NCBI GenBank assembly: GCA_963737225.1
Contig: CAVTSA010000002.1
Coordinates: forward strand, 620,001 to 684,000
DNA length: 64,000 nucleotides
From: CAVTSA01 sp963737225
GTDB lineage: Bacteria > Chloroflexota > Dormibacteria > Dormibacterales > Dormibacteraceae
Reading direction: 5' to 3'
A model generated the notes under the pieces. The model did no database searches, was not told the origin of the DNA, and saw only the letters and a program-made list of their open reading frames with translations. Both the position numbers and the translations under genes were made by a program. This document shows, piece after piece, positions 15,983-25,085 of this stretch (the stretch's first letter is position 1; each line of letters starts with the position of its first letter).

Positions 15983-17143
15983 TCAGTAGGAGCGGGGGAG
16001 CCCGAGCACGTGCTCGCCCACGTAGCTGAGGATCAGGTTGTTGGAGACCGGGGCTACGATCGGCAGGCGCGCCTCTCGGAACTTGCGCTCGATGTCGTAC
16101 TCGACCGCGAAGCCGTAGCCACCGAACGTGGTCATGGCCGCATTGGCCGCCTCCCAGGCGGCCTCGGAGGCCAGGTACTTGGCCATGTTCGCCTCCGCCC
16201 CCGCCTGGCCGCCGGCGTCGAACAGTCGCGCCGCGTGGTCCCGCATCAACCGGGCCGCCTCGATCGCCATGTACGCCTTCGCGATCGGGAACTGGACTCC
16301 CTGGTTCTGGCCGATGGGGCGATCGAAGACCACGCGCTCCCTGGCATACGCGGTGGAGCGATCGATGAAGTACAGCCCGTCACCGAGCGATTCGGAGGCG
16401 ATCAGGATCCGCTCCGCGTTCATCCCGCTCAGGATGTACCGGAACCCAGTCCCCTCCTCGCCGATCCGGTTCTCGACCGGCACCTCGAGGCCGTCGAAGA
16501 CGACCTCGTTGGTCTCGTGGTTGACCATGGTGTGGATCGGGTTGACCCGGATCCCGTCGCCTGCCGTCCGGAGATCGACGAGGAGCACGGAGAGGCCGTC
16601 GGTCTTGCGGCGCACCTGGTCAGCCGGGGTGGTGCGGGCAAGCAGCATGAGCAGGTCCGAGTGCTGGACCCGGGAGGTGAAGACTTTGCGGCCGCGGACC
16701 AGGTACCGGTCGCCGCGGCGCTCGGCGAACGTGCGGATGCGGGTGGTGTCCGAGCCCGCGTCAGGTTCGGTGACCGCGAACGACTGGAGGCGGAGGCGGC
16801 CGGACGCCAGACCTGGCAGGTAGTGCTGCTTCTGCTCTTCGGAGCCGTGCCGGAGCAGCGCACCCATCGTGTACATCTGGGCGTGGCAGGCGGTGGAGTT
16901 GCCCCCCGCGCGGTTGATCTCCTCGAGGACGATCGCCGCCTCGAGCATGCCGAGTCCCGAGCCGCCGTACTGCTCCGGGATCAGGCAGGCGAGCCAGCCC
17001 GCCTCGGTCAGCGCGTTGACGAAGGCCTCCGGGTAGCGCCGGGCCTCGTCGCACTCGCGCCAGTAGGACCCGGGAAAGCGCAGGCAGAGCTCCCGCACCG
17101 AGGACCGGATGTCCTCATGTTCCGTCGTGGTCAACGTCTCCAT
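15983..17143 (-). CDS. Acyl-CoA dehydrogenase
   Basis: 386 aa flavoenzyme. The FAD-binding signature is seen as AVTEPDAGSDTTRIRT near 135, with RVVFDRPIGQNQGVQFPIAK near 265 and the C-terminal TFGGYGFAVEYDIERKFREAR containing the region of the catalytic base. It oxidises an acyl-CoA to the trans-2-enoyl-CoA. It lies 14 bp upstream of the hydratase and 19 bp downstream of the CoA-transferase. The chain-length preference cannot be read from the sequence. Confidence 0.93.
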   Translation of the reverse strand: METLTTTEHEDIRSSVRELCLRFPGSYWRECDEARRYPEAFVNALTEAGWLACLIPEQYGGSGLGMLEAAIVLEEINRAGGNSTACHAQMYTMGALLRHGSEEQKQHYLPGLASGRLRLQSFAVTEPDAGSDTTRIRTFAERRGDRYLVRGRKVFTSRVQHSDLLMLLARTTPADQVRRKTDGLSVLLVDLRTAGDGIRVNPIHTMVNHETNEVVFDGLEVPVENRIGEEGTGFRYILSGMNAERILIASESLGDGLYFIDRSTAYARERVVFDRPIGQNQGVQFPIAKAYMAIEAARLMRDHAARLFDAGGQAGAEANMAKYLASEAAWEAANAAMTTFGGYGFAVEYDIERKFREARLPIVAPVSNNLILSYVGEHVLGLPRSY

Positions 17144-17162
17144 GTCACCTCCTCGCCGGCGC

Positions 17163-18358
17163 TCATCCCGGCCCGCCGAGCGCTTCCGACGCGCAAAGCC
17201 GGACGATTTCCTCTGTGCTGTATCCCAGCTCGGCGAGAAGCTCGCGGTTGTGCTCGCCGAGGCCTGGCGGCACCCGCCGCAGCGGCGGCCGCTCGCCGTC
17301 GATGACGAAGGGCAATCCCACCGACCGGAAGTCGGGGATGTCGGGGTGGAACGCAGTCTGCAGGATCCCGAGCGCCGCGGTCTGCTCGTCGGCCGTCACC
17401 TGGGCCGCGTCCCGGATCACCGCGCAGGGGACGCCGGCCGCGTGCAGCTGGTGGGCGAGGTCTTCTGTCGCGCGCTCGCCGGTCACAGCCTCGATCGCCT
17501 GGACCAGCCGGGCGCGGTTGCGGACCCGGTCCGGATTGTGCCGGAAGCCATCATCCTGGGCCCACTCCGGGTGACCGAGCTCCTCCGCCAGGCGGGCGAA
17601 GAGCCGGTCGTTCGCGGCCGCGATCATCAGGCTCCCGTCCTGGGTCCGGAACGCCTGGTAGGGCGCGATCGTGACCGTTCCCGAGCCCTGCCGGGTGGGC
17701 GGCTCACCCGCGGCCCAGTACGTTGCCAGGTGGTACGCCATCCAGCCCAAGGCGGTCTCGTAGAGCGAGGTGACGATGCGGCGCCCGGGTCCTTCTCCCG
17801 CTCCAGCAGGGCGGCGACGACGCTCAGCGCCGCCCACATCCCGGTCCCCATGTCGACGAGTGAGACGCCGGCCCGGATCGGGTCGCCTCCCTCCTCACCG
17901 GTGACGCTCATGATGCCGCCAAAAGCCTGCATGAGCGGGTCATAGCCGGGCCGGTCGCGCAGCGGCCCGCGGTCGCCAAAGGGGGTGATCGAGCAGTAGA
18001 TGATGGCGGGGTTCACGGACCGGGCCCATTCGTAGCCGAAGCCGAGGCGGTCGAGCACCCCGGGGCGGAAGCTCTCGAGGAGGACGTCGCAGCGTGCGGC
18101 GAGGCGGCCCAGCACCTCGGCGGTCTGGGTGTGGCGAAGGTCCAGGGTGATCGAGCGCTTGTTGCGGTTCATGGTCAGGAACAGGGGGCCCCAGCCCTCC
18201 CAGAACGGCGGGCCCCACTCCCTGGTGTCGTCCCCGCGCCCAGGCTGCTCCACCTTGACGACCTCGGCTCCGAGCTCCCCCAGGAGCATCGCGGCGTAGG
18301 GACCCGCGACGTTCCGGGTCAGGTCGAGGACCCAGCGCCCCTGCAGCGGCAAGCTCAC
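17163..18358 (-). CDS. CaiB/BaiF-family CoA-transferase, frameshifted near 17788
   Basis: Family III CoA-transferase. The N-terminal part (LDLTRNVAGPYAAMLLGELGAEVVK, the RNKRSITLDL loop, catalytic Asp region DMGTGMWAA) and the C-terminal part (RRIVTSLYETALGWMAYH, IAPYQAFRTQDGS) lie in different frames that meet at a GGG run (17787-17789). Restoring one base gives an uninterrupted 398 aa, the family length. It would activate a carboxylic acid with CoA for the dehydrogenase and hydratase downstream. It is the first gene of that operon. The break may be a consensus error or a real recent mutation. Confidence 0.82.
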
Positions 18359-18602
18359 CAGACGGTCGGGGAAGCGGGGGTCGGCCCGGCCGCCCCGGAG
18401 ACCGGGGTGGCGGGCGGCTTCGTCACACCCATATCAGATCGTCACCTCCACTCCGAATCGTGGCGCGGCACCTGGGCCGCGATCGCCTTCGCTCGGCACC
18501 CGAGAGTCGTGGTGCCGGCCTCTGAATGTCAGATGGTGCAGGACCGCGCCCTGACCCACACCATGAAAGGATGATGGCAACTCCCGGACGCAGGCGCCGG
18601 CC
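18359..18602. other. Divergent intergenic region with one hairpin
   Basis: 244 bp between the CoA-transferase (leftward) and the small membrane protein (rightward), so promoters for both are expected here. The clearest structure is a 7-bp inverted repeat CGGCACC/GGTGCCG at 18494-18500 and 18511-18517. I see no convincing -10/-35 pair and no gene. Confidence 0.4.
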
Positions 18603-18881
18603 GTGAGCGGGGAGGATCTCAACCTGGTCGGTCATCTCCTGCTGGCGGCCGCGCTGGCGCTCGGTGTCTCGCAGATCGTGCTGCTCCTGGCCCTGGTGCG
18701 CAGGGCGGGCAGGCGCCACGCGACCACGCCGCTGGCCCGGTATCCGGACACCGCCGTGGAGATGCTGGAGAACGAGATCGACCAGCTGCGGGGGGAGATC
18801 TACCGGCTGCGGAAGGAGCGGGACTGGCTGCGCAAGGAGTGCGCCCGCCTCGCGCGTGGCACCTCGGACCCCGAAACCTGA
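18603..18881 (+). CDS. Small membrane-anchored coiled-coil protein
   Basis: 92 aa from GTG 18603. One hydrophobic helix (VGHLLLAAALALGVSQIVLL, about residues 9-31) is followed by a basic stop-transfer (RRAGRRH) and then a charged helix with heptad-like spacing (MLENEIDQLRGEIYRLRKERD near 54-74), predicted coiled coil. Probably a single-span protein with a cytoplasmic coiled coil that could oligomerise. No family recognised. The paired palindromes C1 follow 50 bp after its stop. Confidence 0.65.
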   Translation: MSGEDLNLVGHLLLAAALALGVSQIVLLLALVRRAGRRHATTPLARYPDTAVEMLENEIDQLRGEIYRLRKERDWLRKECARLARGTSDPET

Positions 18882-18931
18882 CGCCGCCCCCCGCCCACCG
18901 CGGCACCGCCACCCACCCACATGCCCGATAA

Positions 18932-18996
18932 CCCCGTTTTCGCGCGAAACCGGGACTATGCGGGCTCCCATAGTGCCGTTTTCACGCGAAACCGGG
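18932..18996. repeat. Paired palindrome locus C1 (TTTCGCGCGAAA family, 42-bp spacing)
   Basis: TTTCGCGCGAAA at 18938-18949 (centre 18943.5) and TTTCACGCGAAA at 18980-18991 (centre 18985.5), exactly 42 bp apart. Each is embedded in a near-direct repeat with flanks GATAACCCCG/CCGGGACTATG and ATAGTGCCG/CCGGGGTTATG. The pair ends 4 bp before the AlkA start codon, so it could also affect initiation of that gene. Confidence 0.85.
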
Positions 18997-18999
18997 GTT

Positions 19000-19917
19000 A
19001 TGCTCGGCCGCGCTGTGAAGGCTGGCGTGCACGGGCGGGCGAGGAAGGTGAGCGTGGGGCCCCTCGGCGAGACGCAGTGGGATTCGTTCCTGCGGTTTCT
19101 GGCGCCCCGTGCGATTCCGGGCGTGGAGGAGGTGATCGAGGGCGCCTACCGCCGCACGATCCGGTACGGCGGCGCGGCCGGCGTGCTGTCGACGGCGGCC
19201 GGACGTCAGGGAAGCGCGGTCGAGCTGTCGGTTCACGGCCTCGACGGAGGCGCGCTGGCGGCAGCGGAACCTGCGGTCCGCCGGATGCTGGACCTGGACG
19301 CCGACATCGCAGCGATCGACGCCGCCCTGAGCGCGGACCCGGTGCTGGCGCCGCTGGTGGCGGCCCGGCCCGGCCTACGAGCGCCCGGCGCCTACGACGG
19401 CTGGGAGCTGGCGGTGCGGGCGATCGTCGGCCAGCAGGTGAGCGTGAGCGCGGCGACCACGCTGGCGGGCCGTGTCGTCCGGGCCGCGGGGACGCCGCTG
19501 GAGCGCCCGGTCGGGTCGCTCACCCACGCGTTTCCCCTCCCCGGGGAGCTGGCGGCGGCGCCGCTGCCCGGGCTCGGCATGCCCGGGCGCCGCGTGGAGA
19601 CGCTCCGCGTCCTGGGTCGGGCGATCGGGGCCGGCGCGGTCACCCTCGACGGTTCGGTCGACGCCCCGACCACCCATGCCGCGCTGGTGGCCCTGCCCGG
19701 GATCGGACCCTGGACCGCCGGCTACATCGCGATGCGGGCGCTGGGCGATCCGGACGCGTTCCCGACCGGCGACATCGGCCTCCGCCGGGCGGCGGTGCGG
19801 CTCGGCCTGCCCGCCGAAGCGCGGGCCCTGGCGCAGGTGGCGGAGCGCTGGCGGCCGTACCGCTCCTACGCCGCCTACCACCTCTGGGCGTCGCTGGTGG
19901 CAGCGTCCGGCGCCTGA
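19000..19917 (+). CDS. AlkA-type DNA-3-methyladenine glycosylase II
   Basis: 305 aa from ATG 19000, the start that fits the AlkA N-terminal domain (WDSFLRFLAPRAIPGVEEV near 28). The helix-hairpin-helix and catalytic Asp are seen in LPGIGPWTAGYIAMRALGD and the AFPTGDIGLRRAA that follows, with the WRPYRSYAAYHLW segment close to the C-terminus. It excises alkylated bases from DNA. Sequence upstream is the C1 palindrome pair. Downstream is the B2 palindrome pair with the IS30 element. GTG 19015 is an alternative start. Confidence 0.88.
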   Translation: MLGRAVKAGVHGRARKVSVGPLGETQWDSFLRFLAPRAIPGVEEVIEGAYRRTIRYGGAAGVLSTAAGRQGSAVELSVHGLDGGALAAAEPAVRRMLDLDADIAAIDAALSADPVLAPLVAARPGLRAPGAYDGWELAVRAIVGQQVSVSAATTLAGRVVRAAGTPLERPVGSLTHAFPLPGELAAAPLPGLGMPGRRVETLRVLGRAIGAGAVTLDGSVDAPTTHAALVALPGIGPWTAGYIAMRALGDPDAFPTGDIGLRRAAVRLGLPAEARALAQVAERWRPYRSYAAYHLWASLVAASGA

Positions 19918-19937
19918 TCCGACACCACCGAAACGCC

Positions 19938-19968
19938 AGAGTGTCCGCACTCTGACCCTACCCCGCGG
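19938..19968. repeat. Paired palindrome locus B2, left half (split by IS30)
   Basis: AGAGTG-TCCG-CACTCT at 19938-19953 (centre 19945.5) followed by GACCCTACCCCGCGG. It begins 21 bp after the alkA-type stop. The partner palindrome with inverted centre is at 21466-21481. Removing the IS30 element and one CCGCGG copy puts the centres exactly 42 bp apart, with a 27-bp spacer like that of locus B3. Confidence 0.75.
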
Positions 19969-21448
19969 CTTGAGTCCAAGGGGTGAACGCAACACCGCGA
20001 TTCGACGGAGGCGGTGAACCCGATGACTCTTCCCCTCTCGCAAGGAGTCCAGCGAGCGTTCTGGCAACAAATACAGAGGGGGCTCTCGGTCCCCGAGGCG
20101 GCGACGGCGGTGGAACTGTCGGTGCGCCACGCGCGTCGGCTGTTCAGGGAAGCTGGGGGTGTGGCCCCAGTTCCGTCCCAGCAGCCAGGCTCCCCACGGC
20201 GTCTCTCCTTCGAGGAACGCGAGGAGATCGCCGCCCTCGTCCAGTGCGAGGTGTCGAAACGGGAGATCGCGCGACGCCTGGGCAGAGCGCCATCGACCAT
20301 CACCCGCGAGCTGGATCGGAACTGTTCTCGCCGCTACCGTAGCCGAGCGCAACTGGCGGGACGAGCGGGCCCGCCGCGGACTCGACTCCATCCCTATCGA
20401 GCCAGCGTGGCCCAGCACCACACCGAGCAGCGGGCGCGACGGCCGAAGCCGCTGAAGCTGGACACCAGTCCTCAGCTGCGAGCTAGTGTCGAGACCAAGC
20501 TCAAGCGCAAGCACAGCCCCGAACAGATCTCCCAGGAGCTGCGCGAGGAGTTCCCTCAGAACCCGGAGATGTGGGTGTCCGACGAAACCATCTACAAAGC
20601 GATCTTCGTGCAAGGCAAGGGCCTGCTCAAGCAGGAGGTGGCGCGCTGGCTGCGCACGGGTCGGGCGATGCGGCGTCCGCACCGCACTACCGGAGACCGA
20701 CGAGGTCGCATCCCGGGGATGGTGAACGTGAGCGAACGGCCGGCGGAGGTTGAGGATCGCGCGGTCCCCGGACATTGGGAAGGCGACCTCATCCTGGGTG
20801 CCTACGGAAGGTCGGCGATCGGCACTCTGGTGGAGCGCCAGACGCGTTTCGTGATGCTGGTACCTCTGCCCCACGGCCACACCGCCGACCAGGTCGAGGA
20901 GGCGATGCTGGCCACCATCCGCAAGCTGCCGGTTGCGATCTGGAAGTCGCTGACCTGGGATCAGGGGGCGGAGATGGCCAACCACGCCAAGATCACCCTC
21001 GCGACCGACCTCAGCATCTACTTCTGCGACCCCTCGAGTCCCTGGCAGCGCGGCACCAACGAGAACACCAACGGGTTGCTCCGGCAGTACTTCCCCAAGG
21101 GGACCGACCTGCGCGTGCACAGCGCCGAGTACCTGGACTTCGTCGCCGACGAGATGAATGACCGGCCACGCAAGACGTTGGGCTGGAAGCGCCCTCGCCA
21201 AGCCATGCAGGAGCTGATCGCCGCCGCCTGAGCCACGGCTGGAAGGGGATTCGGCTGGTCTCGCATCCAGCCATCTGTCTGGTGCCTTCCTTCCGCCCGA
21301 CCAAACAGACGTACGAGCGCTGAGACCCATCCTAGGACCCCGCGGGAGCAGGCGTGGTCCATAGCACCCGGCTCCCCCGCCGTCGCCCCTGCTCGATGAC
21401 TAACCTTGGGCGGTCCGGCCACCGGTGTTGCGACCGCCACTTGGATTC
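19969..21448 (+). mobile_element. IS30-family insertion sequence
   Basis: About 1.48 kb with 26-bp imperfect terminal inverted repeats at 19972-19997 and 21423-21448 (21 of 26 match; shared core CGCAACACCG, which resembles known IS30 ends). CCGCGG flanks both sides (19963-19968 and 21449-21454). IS30 elements usually duplicate 2-3 bp, so the true duplication may be within this string. The transposase frame is intact. An alternative outer boundary at the AGAGTG palindromes with a GCC duplication is possible, but locus B3 has the same palindromes without an IS. Confidence 0.8.
20014..21231 (+). CDS. IS30-family transposase
   Basis: 405 aa (GTG 20014; an ATG at 20023 is also in frame). The N-terminal helix-turn-helix domain (RLSFEEREEIAALV near 63; REIARRLGRAPSTITREL near 83-100) binds the ends. 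The DDE core residues are Asp258 (GHWEGDLI), Asp316 (TWDQGAE) and Glu350 in the classic WQRGTNENTNGLLRQYFPKG block. Full family length and no frameshift, so probably functional. It inserts by a copy-out mechanism and is known in this family to favour palindromic targets. Confidence 0.96.
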   Translation: MNPMTLPLSQGVQRAFWQQIQRGLSVPEAATAVELSVRHARRLFREAGGVAPVPSQQPGSPRRLSFEEREEIAALVQCEVSKREIARRLGRAPSTITRELDRNCSRRYRSRAQLAGRAGPPRTRLHPYRASVAQHHTEQRARRPKPLKLDTSPQLRASVETKLKRKHSPEQISQELREEFPQNPEMWVSDETIYKAIFVQGKGLLKQEVARWLRTGRAMRRPHRTTGDRRGRIPGMVNVSERPAEVEDRAVPGHWEGDLILGAYGRSAIGTLVERQTRFVMLVPLPHGHTADQVEEAMLATIRKLPVAIWKSLTWDQGAEMANHAKITLATDLSIYFCDPSSPWQRGTNENTNGLLRQYFPKGTDLRVHSAEYLDFVADEMNDRPRKTLGWKRPRQAMQELIAAA

Positions 21449-21454
21449 CCGCGG

Positions 21455-21481
21455 CCGGTAGCGCCGGAGTGCGGACACTCT
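21455..21481. repeat. Paired palindrome locus B2, right half
   Basis: CCGGTAGCGCC followed by GGAGTG-CGGA-CACTCT (21466-21481, centre 21473.5). It is the inverted partner of the palindrome at 19938. It lies about 50 bp from the convergent end of the amidohydrolase gene, so the uninterrupted pair sat between two convergent genes. Confidence 0.72.
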
Positions 21482-21530
21482 GCCCTTACCGCTAGCGACA
21501 ACCCGGGGTTGACAGACTCGTCGCACCTCG

Positions 21531-22367
21531 TCACCCCGCCCGGTACAGCCGGCGGGCGTTGAACCGGAAGAGTGCGTCCAGGTCCGCGGGTCCGGCGTCC
21601 GGGAGGGACTCCGCGACGATCCCGACCCAGCCGTCGTAGGTGGTCACCGCGGTCGCGACCGGCCAGTTGCTGCCGAACAGGCACGCGCTCCCAGCCGAAG
21701 GCGGTCACCGCGTGCCGGATGAACGGTCGCTGCGTCTCGACCGTGAGCCTCGAGTCGTGCGCGGTGTGTACGACGGGCGAGATCTTGAGGCGCACGTTGG
21801 GGCATCCCCGAGCTCATCGATCGCTCGCAGCCACCCGGGACCCGGCGCGGTCGAGACGTCGGGTTTGCCGAGGTGCTGGACCACGATCACCGTCCCCGGA
21901 CACGCCCGCGCGAAGCCGGGCACGGCGGCGAGCTGCTGGTGGCGGACGCAGAGTTCGAGGAGCAACCCGGCACTCCCCACCAGGCGCGCGCCGGCCACGA
22001 ACGCGGGGCGGAGGATGAACTCCGGGTCGGGCTCGTTCTGGGTGCTCCGGCGCACCCCTCGCACGATCGGGTGCCGGGACAGGCCTTCGAGAACCCTCCC
22101 CAGCTCCGGGGCCTCGACGGGGGCAAAGGCCACCATCGCGCGCAGGCGTCCATCCTGCCTCGACGTTGCTTCCGCGAGCGCGACCTCGTCCGGTTCGCCG
22201 GTGGCCTCGACCAGGCAGGTGCCGTCGACGTCGCTCCCGCCGGCAGCCTGCGTGAAGTCGTCCCACCCGACGTCCCGGTGCAGGTAGGGCTCGCCCAGGA
22301 TCCCCGCCCGGGGGAGCTCCGCCCGTCGCCACAGGTGGTGGTGAGCGTCGAAGAGCGCTTGCCTCAT
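21531..22367 (-). CDS. Amidohydrolase (amidohydro-rel-2, TIM-barrel metal-dependent), two frameshifts
   Basis: Starts at ATG 22367 (RQALFDAHHHLWR, the HxH-type metal motif) overlapping the dehydrogenase stop. The frame breaks at a G4 run near 21799-21802 (one base missing) and again near 21681-21686 (one base extra). Reading through both gives 278 aa including LLELCVRHQQLAAVPGFARA, KISPVVHTAHD and the C-terminal CLFGSNWPVA segment typical of these lactonase-like hydrolases, ending LFRFNARRLYRAG. It probably opens a lactone or hydrolyses a dicarboxylate intermediate. Either a decaying gene or consensus error. Confidence 0.72.
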
Positions 22368-23207
22368 GGGCCCAGGCGCCACACGTGGCGGATGAGCTGG
22401 TTGACGAGCGCGGTCACAGGCAGCGAGAGCTGCTGCTGATCCGCCTCCCGCAGCGTCGAGCGCAGGTCTTTGAGGATGATCTCGAGGGTGCCGCCGGGCT
22501 CGGCAGAGCGCCAGAAGGCACTGACGTCGTCCCAGTTGCGGACTGCCCAGCTGCCGCCTGTGCTCACCGAGAGCAGCGCCATCAGCTGGCCCTCGTCGAC
22601 CCCATGGCTGGTTGCGATGCGAAGGCCCTCGGTGACCCCGAGCATGTTCACCGCGAGCATCAGCTGGTTGGCGAGCTTGGCCGCCTGGGCCATCCCCGGC
22701 CGCTCCCCGACCCGGAAGAGGTTGCCGCCCATCGCCTCCAGCAGCGGCCGCACTCCGTCGAGCGTGGTTTCCGCTCCCGCGAGCATGATCGTCAGCGTTC
22801 CCTGCTGCGCCCCCGAAACCCCGCCACTCACGGGGGCGTCGACCACGTCGATCCCGACCTCTCGCAGCTCCCGGGTCAACGATTCCAGTGAGCCCGGGTC
22901 GAGCGTGCTCATGCAGATGAAGACCAGGTCGGCGCGGCCGGCGGCGAGCAGGCCCCCAGAGCCACGCACGACCTCCCGCGTCTGATCTCCGTCGCGAACG
23001 ATGCTGATCACGACCCGGGTCGCCGCTCGGGCCGCCTCCGCGACCGAGCTCGGCGAGCCGGACGCCGGCCCGGGCCGCCTCCGCCCGCCGGGGCTCGGAC
23101 GGCTCGACCCCGACCACGTCGAACCCGGCCTGCACCAGGTTGGCGGCCATCGGGCCCCCCATCGCTCCCAGACCGACGAAGCCCACGACCTCAGCCTGCT
23201 CAGCCAC
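22364..23207 (-). CDS. 3-hydroxyisobutyrate dehydrogenase-family oxidoreductase, frameshifted near 23058
   Basis: GTG 23207 with GGAGGA upstream gives EVVGFVGLGAMGGPMAANLVQAG, the Rossmann loop. After about 50 residues the frame shifts at 23057-23062 (one base extra). The corrected product is 280 aa and continues VVISIVRDGDQ, CMSTLDPGS (substrate loop), GIDVVDAPVSGG, the catalytic-Lys region AAKLANQLML near 165, and the helical C-terminal domain. It oxidises a beta-hydroxyacid with NAD(P). ATGA-coupled to the amidohydrolase, so the pair likely acts in one catabolic route. Confidence 0.8.
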
Positions 23208-23285
23208 ACCCGTCCTCCTCACACCCGGCTTCGGCCGCCCCGCCGCGAGCGAGGTGGCCGGCGTCGAGGCCATCTTGAGCGTGTC

Positions 23286-25085
23286 TCATGCCGGGCGGCG
23301 GTCCGCGGGTTGCAGGTCGTCCTCCCCGTGCCAGATCGCGCGCAGCTCGGCGGAATCCCTCATGAGCTCGGCGAGCGAGCCGGTCGCCTCGACCCGCCCT
23401 GCGCAAACCACGACGATGCGGTCCGCGGCCGCCAGCACCCCGCGACGGTGCGAGACCGCGAGGCAGGCCAGGTGAGGCCGGTTCCGCAGGTTCTCCACGA
23501 CGGCGGCCTCGGTGGCCGGATCGAGTGCGCTGGAGAGGTCGTCGAGGAAGGCGACCTGCGGTTCGAGCACCAGGAGGCGCGCCAGCGCGACGCGCTGCAC
23601 CTGACCCCCGCTGAGCCGGAGCCCCCGGCGCCCGACCGCGGTCTCGAGGCCCGCCGGGAACCCGGCCAGGTCGCCGTCCAGCGCCGCCGCCCGGATCGCC
23701 GCCGCGAGCCCGTCGTCGCGTACCGGCCTTCCCAGCGTGAGATTCTCACGGAGCGTGCCTGAGAACAGGACCGGCGCCTGCGCCAGGTAGCCGCAGCGGG
23801 GCGGGACGAGGAAGGAGGTCGGTGCCCCGACGCGCGTTCCGTTCCACCGGATCACGCCTTCTGAGGGCAGCATCCCGAGGAGCGCGCGCAGCAGCGTCGA
23901 CTTCCCCGCGCCCACCCGTCCGGTGACCACCACCAGCTCGCCCGGACCCAGGTCGAGGTCGACGCCGGAGATGCCGTGGGCGCCCGCCGGCACACACCGG
24001 AGGTCGCGGACCTCCAGTGACCGGAACGGCGCCGTCGGGGTGGCCGGCGGCGTCGGCGCCGCGACGGGACCCTTGAGCACCGGGCGTGGTTCGGCAAGCG
24101 CCACCGCGGGCATGCCAGGCAGCAGCTCACCGAGCCTCCGGAGCGAGACCCCGTACTGACGCCAGGCCGCCAGGTCGCCGCCGAGATAGCTCCCGACGGT
24201 GGCCACCGACCCCGCGTAGGTGACGACGAGTGCCAGGTCTCCGACGGGGAGCGTCCCGCCCTGGACTCGCCCCGCCAGCAGCAGCAGCACGACGCCGATC
24301 GCGATCCCGTAGGTCTGCGAGGAAAAGCTGACCAGGCTCTGGGTGATCAGGGTGTCTCGCAGCATGGCCCGGCGGCGGGTGTCGGTGAGCAAGCGGAACC
24401 GTTCGACGCAGCCGGATTCAGCCCCGGAGGTGCGAACCACCGGGAGCGCCCCGAAGACCCCGCCCAGGAACGTGGTCACCTCGCCGATCGACTCCTGAAG
24501 CGCCTGGCGAAGCCGCGTCAGCCGGCTGCTCGACAGGCTCGCTCCCACCGCGATCGCCACCAGTGGAGCGACCACCAGTGCCGCCACCCACCCGGCCAGA
24601 AGCCACAGCAGGACGACCGCGATCAGGATCACGAGGGCCTCCGCGATCGTCTCCAGGAAGACCACCTGCCCGCTCACCTGGTCCACGTCGCTGTCGAAGC
24701 GAGCCAGCGCCTCCGCCGGTGGGAACGGAAGAGCGGTCGCGGCCGGCCGTCGCAACAGCCGGGTCAGCAGGTTGGCTCGAGCCAGCGTCGCGTAGGTCTG
24801 CTGGGCGTGCTGGTGGCTGTACCACCCGCCCAGCCCGCCGCCGAAGAAGGCGGCGATCTGCGCCGCCGCCAGGATCGCGAGCAGCGACCACAACCCGGGG
24901 CCGGAGGTGGCGTCACCCGAAACGGTGTCGAGCACCGCCCGGACCAGCAGCCCTGGAATCAGGAACATGGCGTAGTTCCAGAAGACGTCCGTCCCCGCGT
25001 ACGCCCAGACCAGGCCCGGCCGGAACGCCAAGAATCTGCGCAGGACCCGCACCGAGTCGGGCAGCCTCATGGTGCGGTAGCTCAT
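23286..25085 (-). CDS. ABC exporter half-transporter with degenerate Walker B (second subunit)
   Basis: 599 aa: six-helix transmembrane domain (residues about 1-310, for example ALVILIAVVLLWLLAGWVAA) and a nucleotide-binding domain. Walker A is TGRVGAGKSTLL, signature LRLSGGQVQRVALAR, Walker B VAFLDDLSSALDP. The usual catalytic Glu after Walker B is Asp. It overlaps the stop of the exporter gene at 25082 by ATGA. The two proteins should form a heterodimer in the cytoplasmic membrane with one degenerate ATP site. The substrate is unknown; drug or lipid export is typical. Confidence 0.9.
   Translation of the reverse strand: MSYRTMRLPDSVRVLRRFLAFRPGLVWAYAGTDVFWNYAMFLIPGLLVRAVLDTVSGDATSGPGLWSLLAILAAAQIAAFFGGGLGGWYSHQHAQQTYATLARANLLTRLLRRPAATALPFPPAEALARFDSDVDQVSGQVVFLETIAEALVILIAVVLLWLLAGWVAALVVAPLVAIAVGASLSSSRLTRLRQALQESIGEVTTFLGGVFGALPVVRTSGAESGCVERFRLLTDTRRRAMLRDTLITQSLVSFSSQTYGIAIGVVLLLLAGRVQGGTLPVGDLALVVTYAGSVATVGSYLGGDLAAWRQYGVSLRRLGELLPGMPAVALAEPRPVLKGPVAAPTPPATPTAPFRSLEVRDLRCVPAGAHGISGVDLDLGPGELVVVTGRVGAGKSTLLRALLGMLPSEGVIRWNGTRVGAPTSFLVPPRCGYLAQAPVLFSGTLRENLTLGRPVRDDGLAAAIRAAALDGDLAGFPAGLETAVGRRGLRLSGGQVQRVALARLLVLEPQVAFLDDLSSALDPATEAAVVENLRNRPHLACLAVSHRRGVLAAADRIVVVCAGRVEATGSLAELMRDSAELRAIWHGEDDLQPADRRPA

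Noticed and set aside
19935..21484. IS30 boundaries at the AGAGTG palindromes with a GCC target duplication
   Set aside because: Possible, but the intact locus B3 has the same palindromes with the same 27-bp spacer and no IS, and the inner 26-bp repeats resemble known IS30 ends better.
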